14,332 nt of DNA from CAVVAH01 sp963746175 (GCA_963746175.1 CAVVAH010000005.1:1-14332), one strand, 5' to 3'. Numbered from the stretch's first letter, positions 5,920 through 12,364 are shown. The notes: generated by a model not told the origin, from the letters alone. Program-made: numbers and translations.

Positions 5920-6636
5920 TCAGGTCGGGCGGACCTCGGCCAGGTGGTCGGCCCAGCCGTCCAGCTCGTCCGTGACGCCGGCGTCCTGGCAGGCCGCCGC
6001 CAGCACCGCCTCGACCCGCCAGGCCGCCTCGAGGTCGCCCTCGAGCATCCGGCGCAGGTCGCCGAGCACGCCGGACGACACGCTGCGCAGGGGGTGCTGG
6101 GTCAGCTCCCAGGCGAGCAGCACGTTGTACGGCCGGTAGCGGCCCTCCAGCGCGAACACCGCCTCGAGGAACGCCGCCACCATCTCGGCGAGGTCCAGCC
6201 GGGCCGCACCGAGGTCGCCGCCGCGGCTGCTCTTGGCCGCCCGGTACAGGTGGTTGAGTGCGGCGCCGACACCCGCCGAGGCGACCTCGAGCGCCTGCGC
6301 CGGCGGCCGGCGGCCCTTGCGCTGCAACGCCTTCTGGAAACCCCCATGGTCCACCGCGGCGTTGAGGTGAGCCAGGTCGTACGCCCGCCAGGAGAACGAC
6401 GTGCCCGGCTCGGCGTACGTCGTCCACTCCGACGCCGGGACCACGGAGACGTCCAGCGCGTCGGGCACCGCGGACCGCCAGCGCGCGACCGCGTCGTCAG
6501 CGACCACGAGCAGCCCGTCCCAGTCGGACAGATGGCTGGAGACCGCCTTGCCGCGACCGCCGGTGAGCACCAGCCCCACGACGGCGGGGTCGGCGTCGGC
6601 GGCCGCCGCCAGCTCCGACCACGCCGCCGCGGTCAT
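5920..6636 (-). CDS. Nucleotidyltransferase-like protein of unknown substrate
   Basis: Predicted 238 residues from the ATG at 6636, four bases after the rdgB stop; the longer reading through rdgB in another frame is rejected. The N terminus resembles the polymerase-beta-type nucleotidyltransferase fold: hydrophobic VVGLVLTGGRGK (19-30), then SDWDGLLVV with D38 and D40 as the D-x-D metal pair. A third acid may be D62 in LDVSVV. The usual G-S signature is GG here, which weakens the assignment. The C-terminal half is helical, with YRPYNVLLAWELTQHPL (168-183) similar in style to aminoglycoside-type nucleotidyltransferases. It may act on a small molecule or RNA; no substrate can be named. As last gene of the rph-rdgB run it is probably co-transcribed with them. 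This position is unusual, as the M. tuberculosis block ends with rdgB. Confidence 0.72.
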   Translation of the reverse strand: MTAAAWSELAAAADADPAVVGLVLTGGRGKAVSSHLSDWDGLLVVADDAVARWRSAVPDALDVSVVPASEWTTYAEPGTSFSWRAYDLAHLNAAVDHGGFQKALQRKGRRPPAQALEVASAGVGAALNHLYRAAKSSRGGDLGAARLDLAEMVAAFLEAVFALEGRYRPYNVLLAWELTQHPLRSVSSGVLGDLRRMLEGDLEAAWRVEAVLAAACQDAGVTDELDGWADHLAEVRPT

Positions 6637-6640
6637 CCCC

Positions 6641-7240
6641 TCATCCGAGCAGCTCGCGCAGCACGGGGACGAGCGCCCGCAAGGCCTGGCCGCGGTGCGA
6701 GATCGCGTGCTTCTCCGCGGCCGGCATCTCGGCCGTGGTGAGGTCGTGGCCGTCCGGGAGGAAGACCGGGTCGTAGCCGAACCCGCCGTCGCCGCGGGGC
6801 TCACGCACCAGCGAGCCGTCCATCCGGCCCCCGACGACGCGGTCCTCCCCGCCCGGGAGGGCGATCGCCATCGCGCAGGCGAAGTGTGCGCCGAGGTGGG
6901 TGTCGGGCACGTCCCGCAGCTGGTCGAGCACGAGCGCCAGGTTGGCGGCGTCGTCCTTGCCGGAGCCCGCCCACCGTGCCGAGAGCACGCCGGGCATCTC
7001 GTTGAGCGCGTCGACGCACAGCCCGGAATCGTCCGCCACAGCGGGAAGCCCGGTCGCCTCGGCCGCGGAGCGTGCCTTCTTCACGGCGTTCTGCGCGAAG
7101 GTCAGACCGTCCTCCACCACGTCGGGAGCGGAGTCGGGCAACGGCTCCAGGGTGACGTCGAGGCCGGCCTCGGCGAGGATCTCCTCGAGCTCACGCAGCT
7201 TCTTCGCGTTGCGCGTCGCGAGCACCAGCCGGGTGGTCAC
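6641..7240 (-). CDS. rdgB: XTP/dITP diphosphatase (RdgB/HAM1 family)
   Basis: Predicted 199 residues, normal length. It hydrolyses the non-canonical purine triphosphates ITP, dITP and XTP to monophosphates, keeping them out of DNA and RNA. Family motifs: LVLATRNAKKLRELEEIL (5-22) for nucleotide binding; TFAQNAVKKA (47-56); VADDSGLCVDAL (68-79) with the catalytic/metal acids D70 and D71; GVLSARWAG; GDGGFGYDPVF (150-160); and the C-terminal SHRGQALR (181-188) with the conserved SHR. The GTG start at 7240 overlaps the rph stop by four bases (GTGA), so the two are translationally coupled. Confidence 0.96.
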   Translation of the reverse strand: MTTRLVLATRNAKKLRELEEILAEAGLDVTLEPLPDSAPDVVEDGLTFAQNAVKKARSAAEATGLPAVADDSGLCVDALNEMPGVLSARWAGSGKDDAANLALVLDQLRDVPDTHLGAHFACAMAIALPGGEDRVVGGRMDGSLVREPRGDGGFGYDPVFLPDGHDLTTAEMPAAEKHAISHRGQALRALVPVLRELLG

Positions 7241-7956
7241 TCGGCGAGAGCCTTCTGCTGCATCCCGGTCAGCGTGCCGCAGCCGGCGGCCGCGAGGTCG
7301 AGCAGCTGGTCGAGCAGCGCCCGGTCGAACGGCGCGCCCTCCGCCGTCCCCTGCACCTCGATGAAGCCGCCGTCGCCCGTCATGACGACGTTCATGTCGG
7401 TCTCGGCGGTGACGTCCTCCTCGTAGCAGAGGTCGAGCAGCGGCACGCCGCCGACGATGCCGACCGAGACCGCGGCCACCGAACCGGTGAGCGGCTCGCC
7501 CGCCAGCGCCTTCTTGCCGCGCAGCCAGCCGACGGCGTCGGCCAGCGCGACGTACGCACCGGTGATGGCCGCGGTGCGGGTGCCGCCGTCGGCCTGCAGC
7601 ACGTCGCAGTCCAGGACGATCGTGTTCTCACCGAGGGCCTTGTAGTCGATGACGCCGCGCAGCGAGCGGCCGACCAGGCGGGAGATCTCGTGGGTGCGGC
7701 CGCCGATACGGCCCTTGACCGACTCGCGGTCGGAGCGGGTGTTGGTCGAGCGCGGCAGCATGGCGTACTCGGCGGTGACCCAGCCGAGGCCGCTGCCCTT
7801 GCGCCAGCGCGGTACGCCCTGGGTGACCGACGCGGCGCACAGCACGCGGGTCTTGCCGAACTCGACGAGCACCGAGCCCTCGGCGTGGTCGAGCCAGCCG
7901 CGGGTGATGCGCACGTCGCGCAGCTGGTCAGGGGTCCGTCCGTCGATGCGAGCCAT
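7237..7956 (-). CDS. rph: Ribonuclease PH
   Basis: Predicted 239 residues, the usual length. It trims the 3' ends of tRNA precursors and other RNAs by phosphorolysis, releasing nucleoside diphosphates. The protein is typical from residue 1: RIDGRTPDQLRDVRITRGW, then EGSVLVEFGKTRVLCAASV (26-44). RSDRESVKGRIGGRTHEISRLVGRSLR (74-100) includes the phosphate-site region with R87. DGGTRTAAITGAY (123-135) holds the conserved GTRT with R127. YEEDVTAETDMNVVMTGDGGFIEVQGTAEGAPF also fits. The ATG at 7956 is supported by a TAGGGT -10 box seven bases upstream, so despite following the phosphodiesterase gene it probably has its own leaderless promoter. It overlaps rdgB by four bases. Confidence 0.97.
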   Translation of the reverse strand: MARIDGRTPDQLRDVRITRGWLDHAEGSVLVEFGKTRVLCAASVTQGVPRWRKGSGLGWVTAEYAMLPRSTNTRSDRESVKGRIGGRTHEISRLVGRSLRGVIDYKALGENTIVLDCDVLQADGGTRTAAITGAYVALADAVGWLRGKKALAGEPLTGSVAAVSVGIVGGVPLLDLCYEEDVTAETDMNVVMTGDGGFIEVQGTAEGAPFDRALLDQLLDLAAAGCGTLTGMQQKALAE

Positions 7957-7963
7957 GCCGACG

Positions 7964-7969
7964 ACCCTA
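7964..7969 (-). promoter_or_regulatory. -10 box for leaderless transcription of rph
   Basis: Minus-strand TAGGGT, seven bases, then ATG at 7956. It sits in the 24-base gap after the phosphodiesterase gene stop, so rph-rdgB can be transcribed independently of the genes upstream. Confidence 0.65.
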
Positions 7970-7980
7970 GATGCGGGGTC

Positions 7981-8733
7981 TCACACGTCGTACGTCGCGC
8001 CCGGCTCGGCGAGGTCGACCGCGCCGCCGAAGGCCGCCTCGGCGGCGCGCCGTGACACCGCCGGGTCGTTCCACGGCGGGAGGTGGGTCAGGACCAGCCG
8101 TCGCGCTCCGGCCAGGCTGGCCGCCTCGCCCGCCTCGCCGCCGGTGAGGTGCAGGTCCTTCGGGGCGTGGGTGTCGCGGTCGGCCTCGAAGGACGACTCG
8201 AACAGGGCGAGGTCGGCGTCGCGCGCCAGCTCGACGAGGTTGCCGCACGGCCCGGTGTCGGCGCTGTAGCTCAGGACCCGGCCGTCGTGCTCGACCCGCA
8301 TGCCCCAGGTCTCCACCGGGTGCGCCATCCGCGCCACCGTCACGGTGAACGGGCCGACCCGGTGGCTGCCCGCGCTCCACTCGACGAACTCGAACGCCCC
8401 GGCCAGGCCGGGCTCGTCGGCGCGGCCGTAGGCCCGGGCGAGATGGGCCGCCCCACCAGCGGGCAGGTGCACCGGGAGCGATCGGTAGGAACGGCGCGGG
8501 TCGTAGGTGCGCGCCACGTAGAGCGCGAGCAGGTCGATGCAGTGGTCGGGATGCAGGTGGCTGACCAGGACCGCGTCGAGGTCGCGGACCTGGACGTGAC
8601 GCTGCATCGCGCCGACGGCGCCGTTGCCGACGTCGAGCAGCATCCGGAACCCTGCTGCCTCGACGAGGTAGCAGGACGCCGCGCTCCCCGGTCCGGGGAA
8701 CGATCCTGAGCAGCCGACGACCGTGAGCCTCAC
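7981..8733 (-). CDS. Metallo-beta-lactamase-fold phosphodiesterase, Rv1339-like (cyclic nucleotide PDE candidate)
   Basis: Predicted 250 residues. The metallo-beta-lactamase fold is clear: MRLTVVGCSGSFPGPGSAASCYLVE at the start, then the metal motif SHLHPDHC with H59, H61, D63 and H64. Further ligands are H138 (ARMAHPVETWG), D159 (SYSADTGP) and H217 (LVLTHLPPW). ESSFEADRD and DLHLTGGEAGEAA with H195 are also typical. It sits between murI and rph, where M. tuberculosis has Rv1339. Rv1339 is reported to be an atypical class II cyclic-AMP phosphodiesterase, so cAMP hydrolysis is the best guess by family and position. An RNase Z-like activity is an alternative. The GTG start at 8733 has only a weak G-run upstream and no leaderless box. 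Expression may come from murI readthrough or a promoter in the 79-base gap. Confidence 0.9.
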   Translation of the reverse strand: MRLTVVGCSGSFPGPGSAASCYLVEAAGFRMLLDVGNGAVGAMQRHVQVRDLDAVLVSHLHPDHCIDLLALYVARTYDPRRSYRSLPVHLPAGGAAHLARAYGRADEPGLAGAFEFVEWSAGSHRVGPFTVTVARMAHPVETWGMRVEHDGRVLSYSADTGPCGNLVELARDADLALFESSFEADRDTHAPKDLHLTGGEAGEAASLAGARRLVLTHLPPWNDPAVSRRAAEAAFGGAVDLAEPGATYDV

Positions 8734-8743
8734 CCGGGCCCCC

Positions 8744-8801
8744 GCGACGTCGTGGTCGTGATCGGCGGCGTGCGCACGTAGGCGGCGGAGCGACGTCGTG
8801 G
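8744..8801. repeat. 12-bp direct repeat GCGACGTCGTGG upstream of the phosphodiesterase gene
   Basis: Exact copies at 8744-8755 and 8790-8801, 46 bases apart start to start. Each contains the 8-bp palindrome CGACGTCG. Both lie within the 79-base murI to phosphodiesterase spacer. Two copies of a palindrome in one short spacer suggest a protein-binding site; it could also be chance in GC-rich DNA. Confidence 0.4.
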
Positions 8802-8812
8802 GGTGGTCACGC

Positions 8813-9607
8813 TCAGGCCACCTTCTCCACGCCGCCGGCTTCGGGGCCGAGGAACCGGCGGCTCAGGTCGAGGAAGACGCCGGGGTCGCCGGTGGTGAGG
8901 AACCGGTGCTCCGGCTCCGGCAGCCCTGTCGCCCGCTCCAGCCCCTCGGCCACGAGGGTGCGGTAGACGTCCTTGGCCGTCTCGTCGGCGCTGGACACCA
9001 GCGTCACGCCGTCGCCCATGACGTAGGCGATGACGCCGGTCAGCAACGGGTAGTGCGTGCAGCCGAGGATCAGCGTGTCGACGCCGGCGCGCGCGACCGG
9101 GTCGAGGTACTCGTGCGCCACGTCCAGCAGCTCGGAACCGCCGGTGACGCCGTGCTCGACGAACTCCACGAAACGTGGACAGGCCTGGGTGGTGACCTCG
9201 ATGTGCGGCGCGGCGGCGAGCGCGTCCTCGTAGGCGCGGCTGGTCTTGGTGGCGACGGTGGAGATGACGCCGACGTGGTCGTTGCGGGTGGCGGCCACCG
9301 CTCGGCGTACGGCGGGTCGGATCACCTCGACGACAGGCACCTCGTAGCGCTCCCTGGCGTCGTGCAGCACCGCCGCGCTGGCGCTGTTGCAGGCGATGAC
9401 CAGCATCTTGACGCCCTGGTCGACGAGGTGGTCGAGGCACTCGAGGGCGTAGGCGCGCACCTCGGCGATCGGCAGCGGGCCGTAGGGCTGGCGCGCGGTG
9501 TCGCCGTAGTAGAGGACGGGCTCGTGCGGCAGCTGGTCGAGCACCGCCCGCGCCACGGTCAGGCCCCCGAACCCCGAGTCGAAGATGCCGATGGGAGCGT
9601 CCGCCAC
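8813..9607 (-). CDS. murI: Glutamate racemase
   Basis: Predicted 264 residues, normal for the family. It interconverts L- and D-glutamate in the cytoplasm to supply D-glutamate for peptidoglycan. APIGIFDSGFGGLTV (4-18) carries the conserved D10 and S11. YYGDTARQPYGPLP (33-46) follows. The two catalytic cysteines are both present: C73 in IACNSASA and C183 in LGCTHYPLL. The GTG at 9607 is chosen because the protein then begins exactly at the conserved N terminus, with a TAGCCT box seven bases upstream; a longer reading to 9715 would run into the hairpin and has no family match. The gene is separated from cysM by 120 bases, most of it hairpin. M. tuberculosis has a rhomboid gene in this gap; here there is none. 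Confidence 0.96.
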   Translation of the reverse strand: MADAPIGIFDSGFGGLTVARAVLDQLPHEPVLYYGDTARQPYGPLPIAEVRAYALECLDHLVDQGVKMLVIACNSASAAVLHDARERYEVPVVEVIRPAVRRAVAATRNDHVGVISTVATKTSRAYEDALAAAPHIEVTTQACPRFVEFVEHGVTGGSELLDVAHEYLDPVARAGVDTLILGCTHYPLLTGVIAYVMGDGVTLVSSADETAKDVYRTLVAEGLERATGLPEPEHRFLTTGDPGVFLDLSRRFLGPEAGGVEKVA

Positions 9608-9614
9608 GGGAGCG

Positions 9615-9620
9615 AGGCTA
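9615..9620 (-). promoter_or_regulatory. -10 box for leaderless transcription of murI
   Basis: Minus-strand TAGCCT, seven bases (CGCTCCC), then GTG at 9607. There is no ribosome binding site. It supports the short MurI start and an independent promoter after the cysM hairpin. Confidence 0.65.
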
Positions 9621-9666
9621 ACGGCACCCCCGGACGCCGCTCTGTCACCCCGCCGACGCTCCCCCT

Positions 9667-9723
9667 CGCGGATCTTGAGACGACGCGCCGAGCTCATCCC
9701 GGCGCGTCGTCTCAAGATCCGCG
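9667..9723 (-). terminator. Perfect 24-bp-arm hairpin just after cysM
   Basis: The arms 9667-9690 and 9700-9723 are perfect inverted copies with a nine-base loop (AGCTCATCC). On the minus strand the stem begins four bases after the cysM stop codon, preceded by AAAAT and followed by AGGGGGAG with no U-run. Its placement makes it the probable terminator of the cysO-cysM unit, separating it from murI. An internal CTTGAGACGACGCG core makes a dispersed repeat family a possible alternative. Confidence 0.75.
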
Positions 9724-9727
9724 ATTT

Positions 9728-10675
9728 TCAGGCCCAGAGGGTGCCGTCGAGGTTGGCCTCGGCCTCGTCGAGGGTGCCGGCGTAGGCGCCGGTGGAGAGG
9801 TACTTCCAGCCGGCGTCGCAGACGACGAAGCAGATGTCGGCGCGGCCCCCGGCCTGCGCGACCTTGGCCCCGATCCCCAGCGCGGCGTGCAGGATCGCGC
9901 CGGTCGAGAAGCCGACGAACATCCCCTCGTTGTCCAGCAGCTCCCGCACCCGGCGTACGGCGTCGCGCGGGCCGACCGAGTAGCGCGACGTGAGCACCGA
10001 CTCGTCGTAGAGCTCCGGGACGAAGCCCTCGTCGAGGTTGCGCAGCCCGTAGACCAGCTCGCCGTACCGCGGCTCGGCCGCGATGATCTCCACCCCCGGC
10101 ACCTGCTCGCGCAGGTAGCGCCCGACCCCCATCAGCGTCCCGGTCGTCCCCAGCCCGGCCACGAAGTGCGTGATCGACGGCAGGTCCGCCAGGATCTCGG
10201 GCCCGGTGGTCGCGTAGTGCGACTCGGCGTTCGCGGGGTTGCCGTACTGGTAGAGCATCACCCAGTCGGGGTGCTCCTCGGCGAGGCCCTTCGCGACGCG
10301 GACCGCTTCGTTGGAGCCGCCCTCCGCCGGGGACGACACGATCTCCGCGCCCCACATCTCCAGCAGCTGCCGCCGCTCCACCGAGGTGTTGGCCGGCATG
10401 ACGCAGACCAGCCGGTAGCCCTTCAGCTGAGCGACCATCGCCAGCGAGATCCCGGTGTTGCCCGAGGTCGGCTCGAGGATGGTGCAGCCCGGTCGCAGCA
10501 GCCCGGCCTTCTCGGCCTGATCGACCATGAACAGCGCCGGGCGGTCCTTGACCGAACCGGTCGGGTTGCGGTCCTCGAGCTTGGCCCACAGCCGTACCTC
10601 GGGCGAGGGCGAGAGCCGCGGCAGCCCCACCAGCGGGGTGTTGCCGACCGAGTCGAGCAGCGAGTCGTACCGCAT
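9728..10675 (-). CDS. cysM: O-phosphoserine sulfhydrylase, CysO-dependent (CysM)
   Basis: Predicted 315 residues, a PLP enzyme of the cysteine synthase fold. SVKDRPA (41-47) carries the PLP lysine K43. The substrate loop TSGNTG is at 70-75. The PLP-phosphate loop GLGTTGT is at 174-180. Against M. tuberculosis CysM as I remember it (K51, R220), the lysine is offset by eight, and R212 in GLRNLDEGF falls on the R220 position that selects O-phosphoserine over O-acetylserine. The C terminus CDAGWKYLSTGAYAGTLDEAE...LWA is the typical closing segment of this subgroup. Together with cysO seven bases upstream this argues for the CysO-thiocarboxylate route rather than a sulfide-dependent enzyme. The ATG at 10675 begins at the conserved YDSLLDSVGNTPLV. 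It is last in the cysO-cysM unit and is followed at once by a hairpin. Confidence 0.95.
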   Translation of the reverse strand: MRYDSLLDSVGNTPLVGLPRLSPSPEVRLWAKLEDRNPTGSVKDRPALFMVDQAEKAGLLRPGCTILEPTSGNTGISLAMVAQLKGYRLVCVMPANTSVERRQLLEMWGAEIVSSPAEGGSNEAVRVAKGLAEEHPDWVMLYQYGNPANAESHYATTGPEILADLPSITHFVAGLGTTGTLMGVGRYLREQVPGVEIIAAEPRYGELVYGLRNLDEGFVPELYDESVLTSRYSVGPRDAVRRVRELLDNEGMFVGFSTGAILHAALGIGAKVAQAGGRADICFVVCDAGWKYLSTGAYAGTLDEAEANLDGTLWA

Positions 10676-10682
10676 GACGGGC

Positions 10683-10955
10683 CTAGCCGCCCGCGACCGC
10701 CGGCAGCACCGTCACGTTGTCGCCGTCCTTGACCTCGGTCTCGAGACCGCCGAGGAAACGCACGTCCTCGTCGTTGAGGTAGACGTTGACGAAGCGGCGC
10801 AGCCCCTTCTCGTCGACCAGCCGGTCGCGCAGGCCGGCGTGCCGGGACTCGAGGTCGTCGATGAGCGCGGCCAGCGTGCCGCCCGCGCCCTCCACGGCCT
10901 TCTCGCCGCCGGTGTACTGGCGCAGGATCGTCGGGATCCGGACCTCGATGCTCAC
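10683..10955 (-). CDS. cysO: CysO sulfur-carrier protein (ThiS/MoaD ubiquitin-like fold)
   Basis: Predicted 90 residues. It is the small carrier whose C-terminal glycine is thiocarboxylated and donates sulfur to CysM. The ubiquitin-like fold pattern runs SIEVRIPTILRQYTGG, then LIDDLESRHAGLRDRLV, FVNVYLNDEDVRFLGGLETEVKDGDNVTVLPAVAGG, ending in the required Gly-Gly (89-90). The GTG at 10955 is set by GAGGAG nine bases upstream (complement of 10965-10970); longer upstream readings have no match. The stop is seven bases before cysM. The activating enzyme (MoeZ-like) is not in the window. Confidence 0.95.
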   Translation of the reverse strand: MSIEVRIPTILRQYTGGEKAVEGAGGTLAALIDDLESRHAGLRDRLVDEKGLRRFVNVYLNDEDVRFLGGLETEVKDGDNVTVLPAVAGG

Positions 10956-11022
10956 TGCAGGGTGCTCCTCACAAGACGACAACCGGACAACCAGGCGGAA
11001 CGACCAACGCGCAGCCGCGCAG

Positions 11023-11436
11023 TCACAACGCCGCCACGAGCCGGACCTCTTCCTCGGTGACCTCGCCGTCCACGATCCGGTACGAGCGGAACTCCGCCGA
11101 GTCCGGCTCACGGGTCGAGACGAGCACGTAGTGCGCGCCGGGCTCCATCGCGAGCGAGATGTCGGTGCGCGACGGGTACGCCTCGGTGGCGGTGTGCGAG
11201 TGGTAGATGACGACCGGCTCCTCGTCGCGGTCGTCCATCTCGCGGTAGAGCCTCAGCAGGTCGGCGGAGTCGAACTCGTAGAACGTCGGCGACCGGGCCG
11301 CGTTGAGCATGGGCACGAACCGCTCCGGCCGCCCCGACCCGACCGGCCCCGCGACGACCCCGCACGCCTCGTCCGGGTGGTCCCGACGGGCGTGCGCGAC
11401 GATCTCGTCGTACGTCGAGCGCGCGATCTCCAGCAC
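11023..11436 (-). CDS. mec: Mec, JAMM-family peptidase releasing cysteine from CysO-Cys
   Basis: Predicted 137 residues, a zinc metalloprotease of the JAMM/MPN+ type. The motif is complete: E23 in HPDEACGVVAG, H79-S-H81, seven residues, S89, two residues, D92 (HSHTATEAYPSRTD). It cleaves the amide between CysO and the new cysteine, regenerating CysO. Genomic position next to cysO and cysM makes this assignment stronger than for a lone JAMM protein. The GTG at 11436 has a TAGGCT box six bases upstream and no ribosome binding site, so its mRNA is probably leaderless. The start lies 23 bases after the DUF2017 stop. The 67-base gap to cysO contains the CysO ribosome binding site. Confidence 0.93.
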   Translation of the reverse strand: MLEIARSTYDEIVAHARRDHPDEACGVVAGPVGSGRPERFVPMLNAARSPTFYEFDSADLLRLYREMDDRDEEPVVIYHSHTATEAYPSRTDISLAMEPGAHYVLVSTREPDSAEFRSYRIVDGEVTEEEVRLVAAL

Positions 11437-11442
11437 GCGGAA

Positions 11443-11448
11443 AGCCTA
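11443..11448 (-). promoter_or_regulatory. -10 box for leaderless transcription of mec
   Basis: Minus-strand TAGGCT, six bases (TTCCGC), then GTG at 11436. It lies in the 23-base gap after the DUF2017 gene, giving mec-cysO-cysM a probable promoter of their own. Confidence 0.6.
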
Positions 11449-11459
11449 GGCGGTGCCGG

Positions 11460-12017
11460 TCACGCGTCGGCCCACAGCGCGTCGACGAGGCTCTCCTGCA
11501 GGTAGCTCAGCCGGTCGTAGACCCAGAGCAGCGGCAGCCGCGGGTCGTCCTCCCCGAGCGACTCGACCAGCGCCTCGAGGTCCTCGGTGACCCCCAGCCG
11601 CTCGCCCAGCACCAGCCGCGAGTCGTTGAGCGCACCGAGCCAGGCCTGCGCCTGCTCGGCGTCCAGGACCATCCTCCCCGGCTCGTCGCCGAGGGTCGCC
11701 AGCGCGGTCTCGAGGCCCTGCTGCTTCGCCGACCGCAGGCCCGGCTCGGTGTAGCGCCGGAAGTCGGCCGAGGCCTCCGGGTCGTCGGTGTAGCCGTCGG
11801 GGAACAGCCGGGCCAGTGCCGGGTCGGACGGCACCTCGGTGGCCGTGCCGATGCCGACGGCGCGCGCCAGCGGGTCGTCCTCGACGCCCGCCGCCTCGTC
11901 CGCGTCGCCGAGCAGGGCCAGCATCTCGCCCAGGACGTGCCGGAAGACCCGGTGCTCGCCGGCGTTGAACGTCACCGCCGCGCCGCCCTTGCCGGACCGG
12001 CGGAACCTCGCCACCAC
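11460..12017 (-). CDS. DUF2017 family protein
   Basis: Predicted 185 residues, mostly helical and acidic. Family-like segments: FNAGEHRVFRHVLGEMLALL near the start, DPALARLFPDGYTDDPEASADFRRYTEPGLR (64-95), and a C-terminal stretch with LGVTEDLEAL and LLWVYDRLSYLQESLVDAL. This family is found beside clpS in actinobacteria (Rv1332 in M. tuberculosis). Function is unknown; its steady pairing with clpS makes a link to ClpS/Clp proteolysis plausible but unproven. The GTG at 12017 is followed by a second GTG at 12014; upstream there is only GACGAGG. It lies 13 bases after the clpS stop and is probably co-transcribed with it. Confidence 0.85.
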   Translation of the reverse strand: MVARFRRSGKGGAAVTFNAGEHRVFRHVLGEMLALLGDADEAAGVEDDPLARAVGIGTATEVPSDPALARLFPDGYTDDPEASADFRRYTEPGLRSAKQQGLETALATLGDEPGRMVLDAEQAQAWLGALNDSRLVLGERLGVTEDLEALVESLGEDDPRLPLLWVYDRLSYLQESLVDALWADA

Positions 12018-12030
12018 CTCGTCCGCCCGC

Positions 12031-12333
12031 CTACTCGTCGTGCTGCAGGGTCGCCCACAGCCCGTAGCCGTGCATCGCCTCCACGTCGCGCTCCATCTCT
12101 TCGCGCGTGCCGTTGGACACGACCGCCCTGCCCTTCTCGTGCACGTCGAGCATCAGCTTGTGCGACTTCTCCCGCGAGTAGCCGAAGTGCTTCTGGATCA
12201 CGTAGGCGACGTACGACATGAGGTTGACGGGATCGTTCCAGACGATGGCGACCCAGGGCTTGTCGGGCACCACGACCGAGCTGGTGTCGATGTCCTCGTC
12301 CGGCCGCGTCGTCTCCACCGGGGCCACGGACAT
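12031..12333 (-). CDS. clpS: ATP-dependent Clp protease adaptor ClpS
   Basis: Predicted 100 residues, normal length. It binds N-degron substrates with bulky hydrophobic N-terminal residues and delivers them to the Clp ATPase. A disordered N tail (1-24) is followed by the ClpS core: WVAIVWNDPVNLMSYVAYVIQKHFGYSREKSHKLMLDVHEKGRAVV. N33, D34 and H65 match the residues that hold the substrate amino terminus. M39 lies near the position of the gatekeeper region. The ATG at 12331-12333 has TAGATT six bases upstream and no ribosome binding site, so the transcript is probably leaderless. It is divergent from pncB over 44 bases and first in the clpS-DUF2017 pair. Confidence 0.96.
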   Translation of the reverse strand: MSVAPVETTRPDEDIDTSSVVVPDKPWVAIVWNDPVNLMSYVAYVIQKHFGYSREKSHKLMLDVHEKGRAVVSNGTREEMERDVEAMHGYGLWATLQHDE

Positions 12334-12339
12334 GCGCCC

Positions 12340-12345
12340 AATCTA
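12340..12345 (-). promoter_or_regulatory. -10 box for leaderless transcription of clpS
   Basis: Minus-strand TAGATT, six bases (GGGCGC), then ATG at 12333. Its expected -35 region, about 12363-12368, coincides with the -10 box of pncB on the other strand. Confidence 0.65.
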
Positions 12346-12364
12346 CGGCCCCGCGCTGGGCACA

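Noticed and set aside
6634..6804. Longer start for the nucleotidyltransferase-like gene inside rdgB
   Set aside because: The extra 56 residues are an Arg/Ser/Thr/Cys-rich out-of-frame reading of the rdgB 3' end.
9608..9715. Upstream start for murI, adding 36 residues
   Set aside because: The extension would be encoded by the hairpin arm and lacks family match; the GTG at 9607 begins at the conserved N terminus and has a leaderless -10 box.
5732..9723. The two long hairpins as CRISPR repeats or as ends of one mobile element
   Set aside because: The arm sequences differ, there are no regularly spaced repeats, and the DNA between them is conserved core genes without transposase.
8798..10732. 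644-codon open frame on the plus strand
   Set aside because: It lies antisense to murI and cysM, both with complete catalytic motifs. Its translation is Arg/Val/Leu/His-rich without domains, as expected for a shadow frame in GC-rich DNA.
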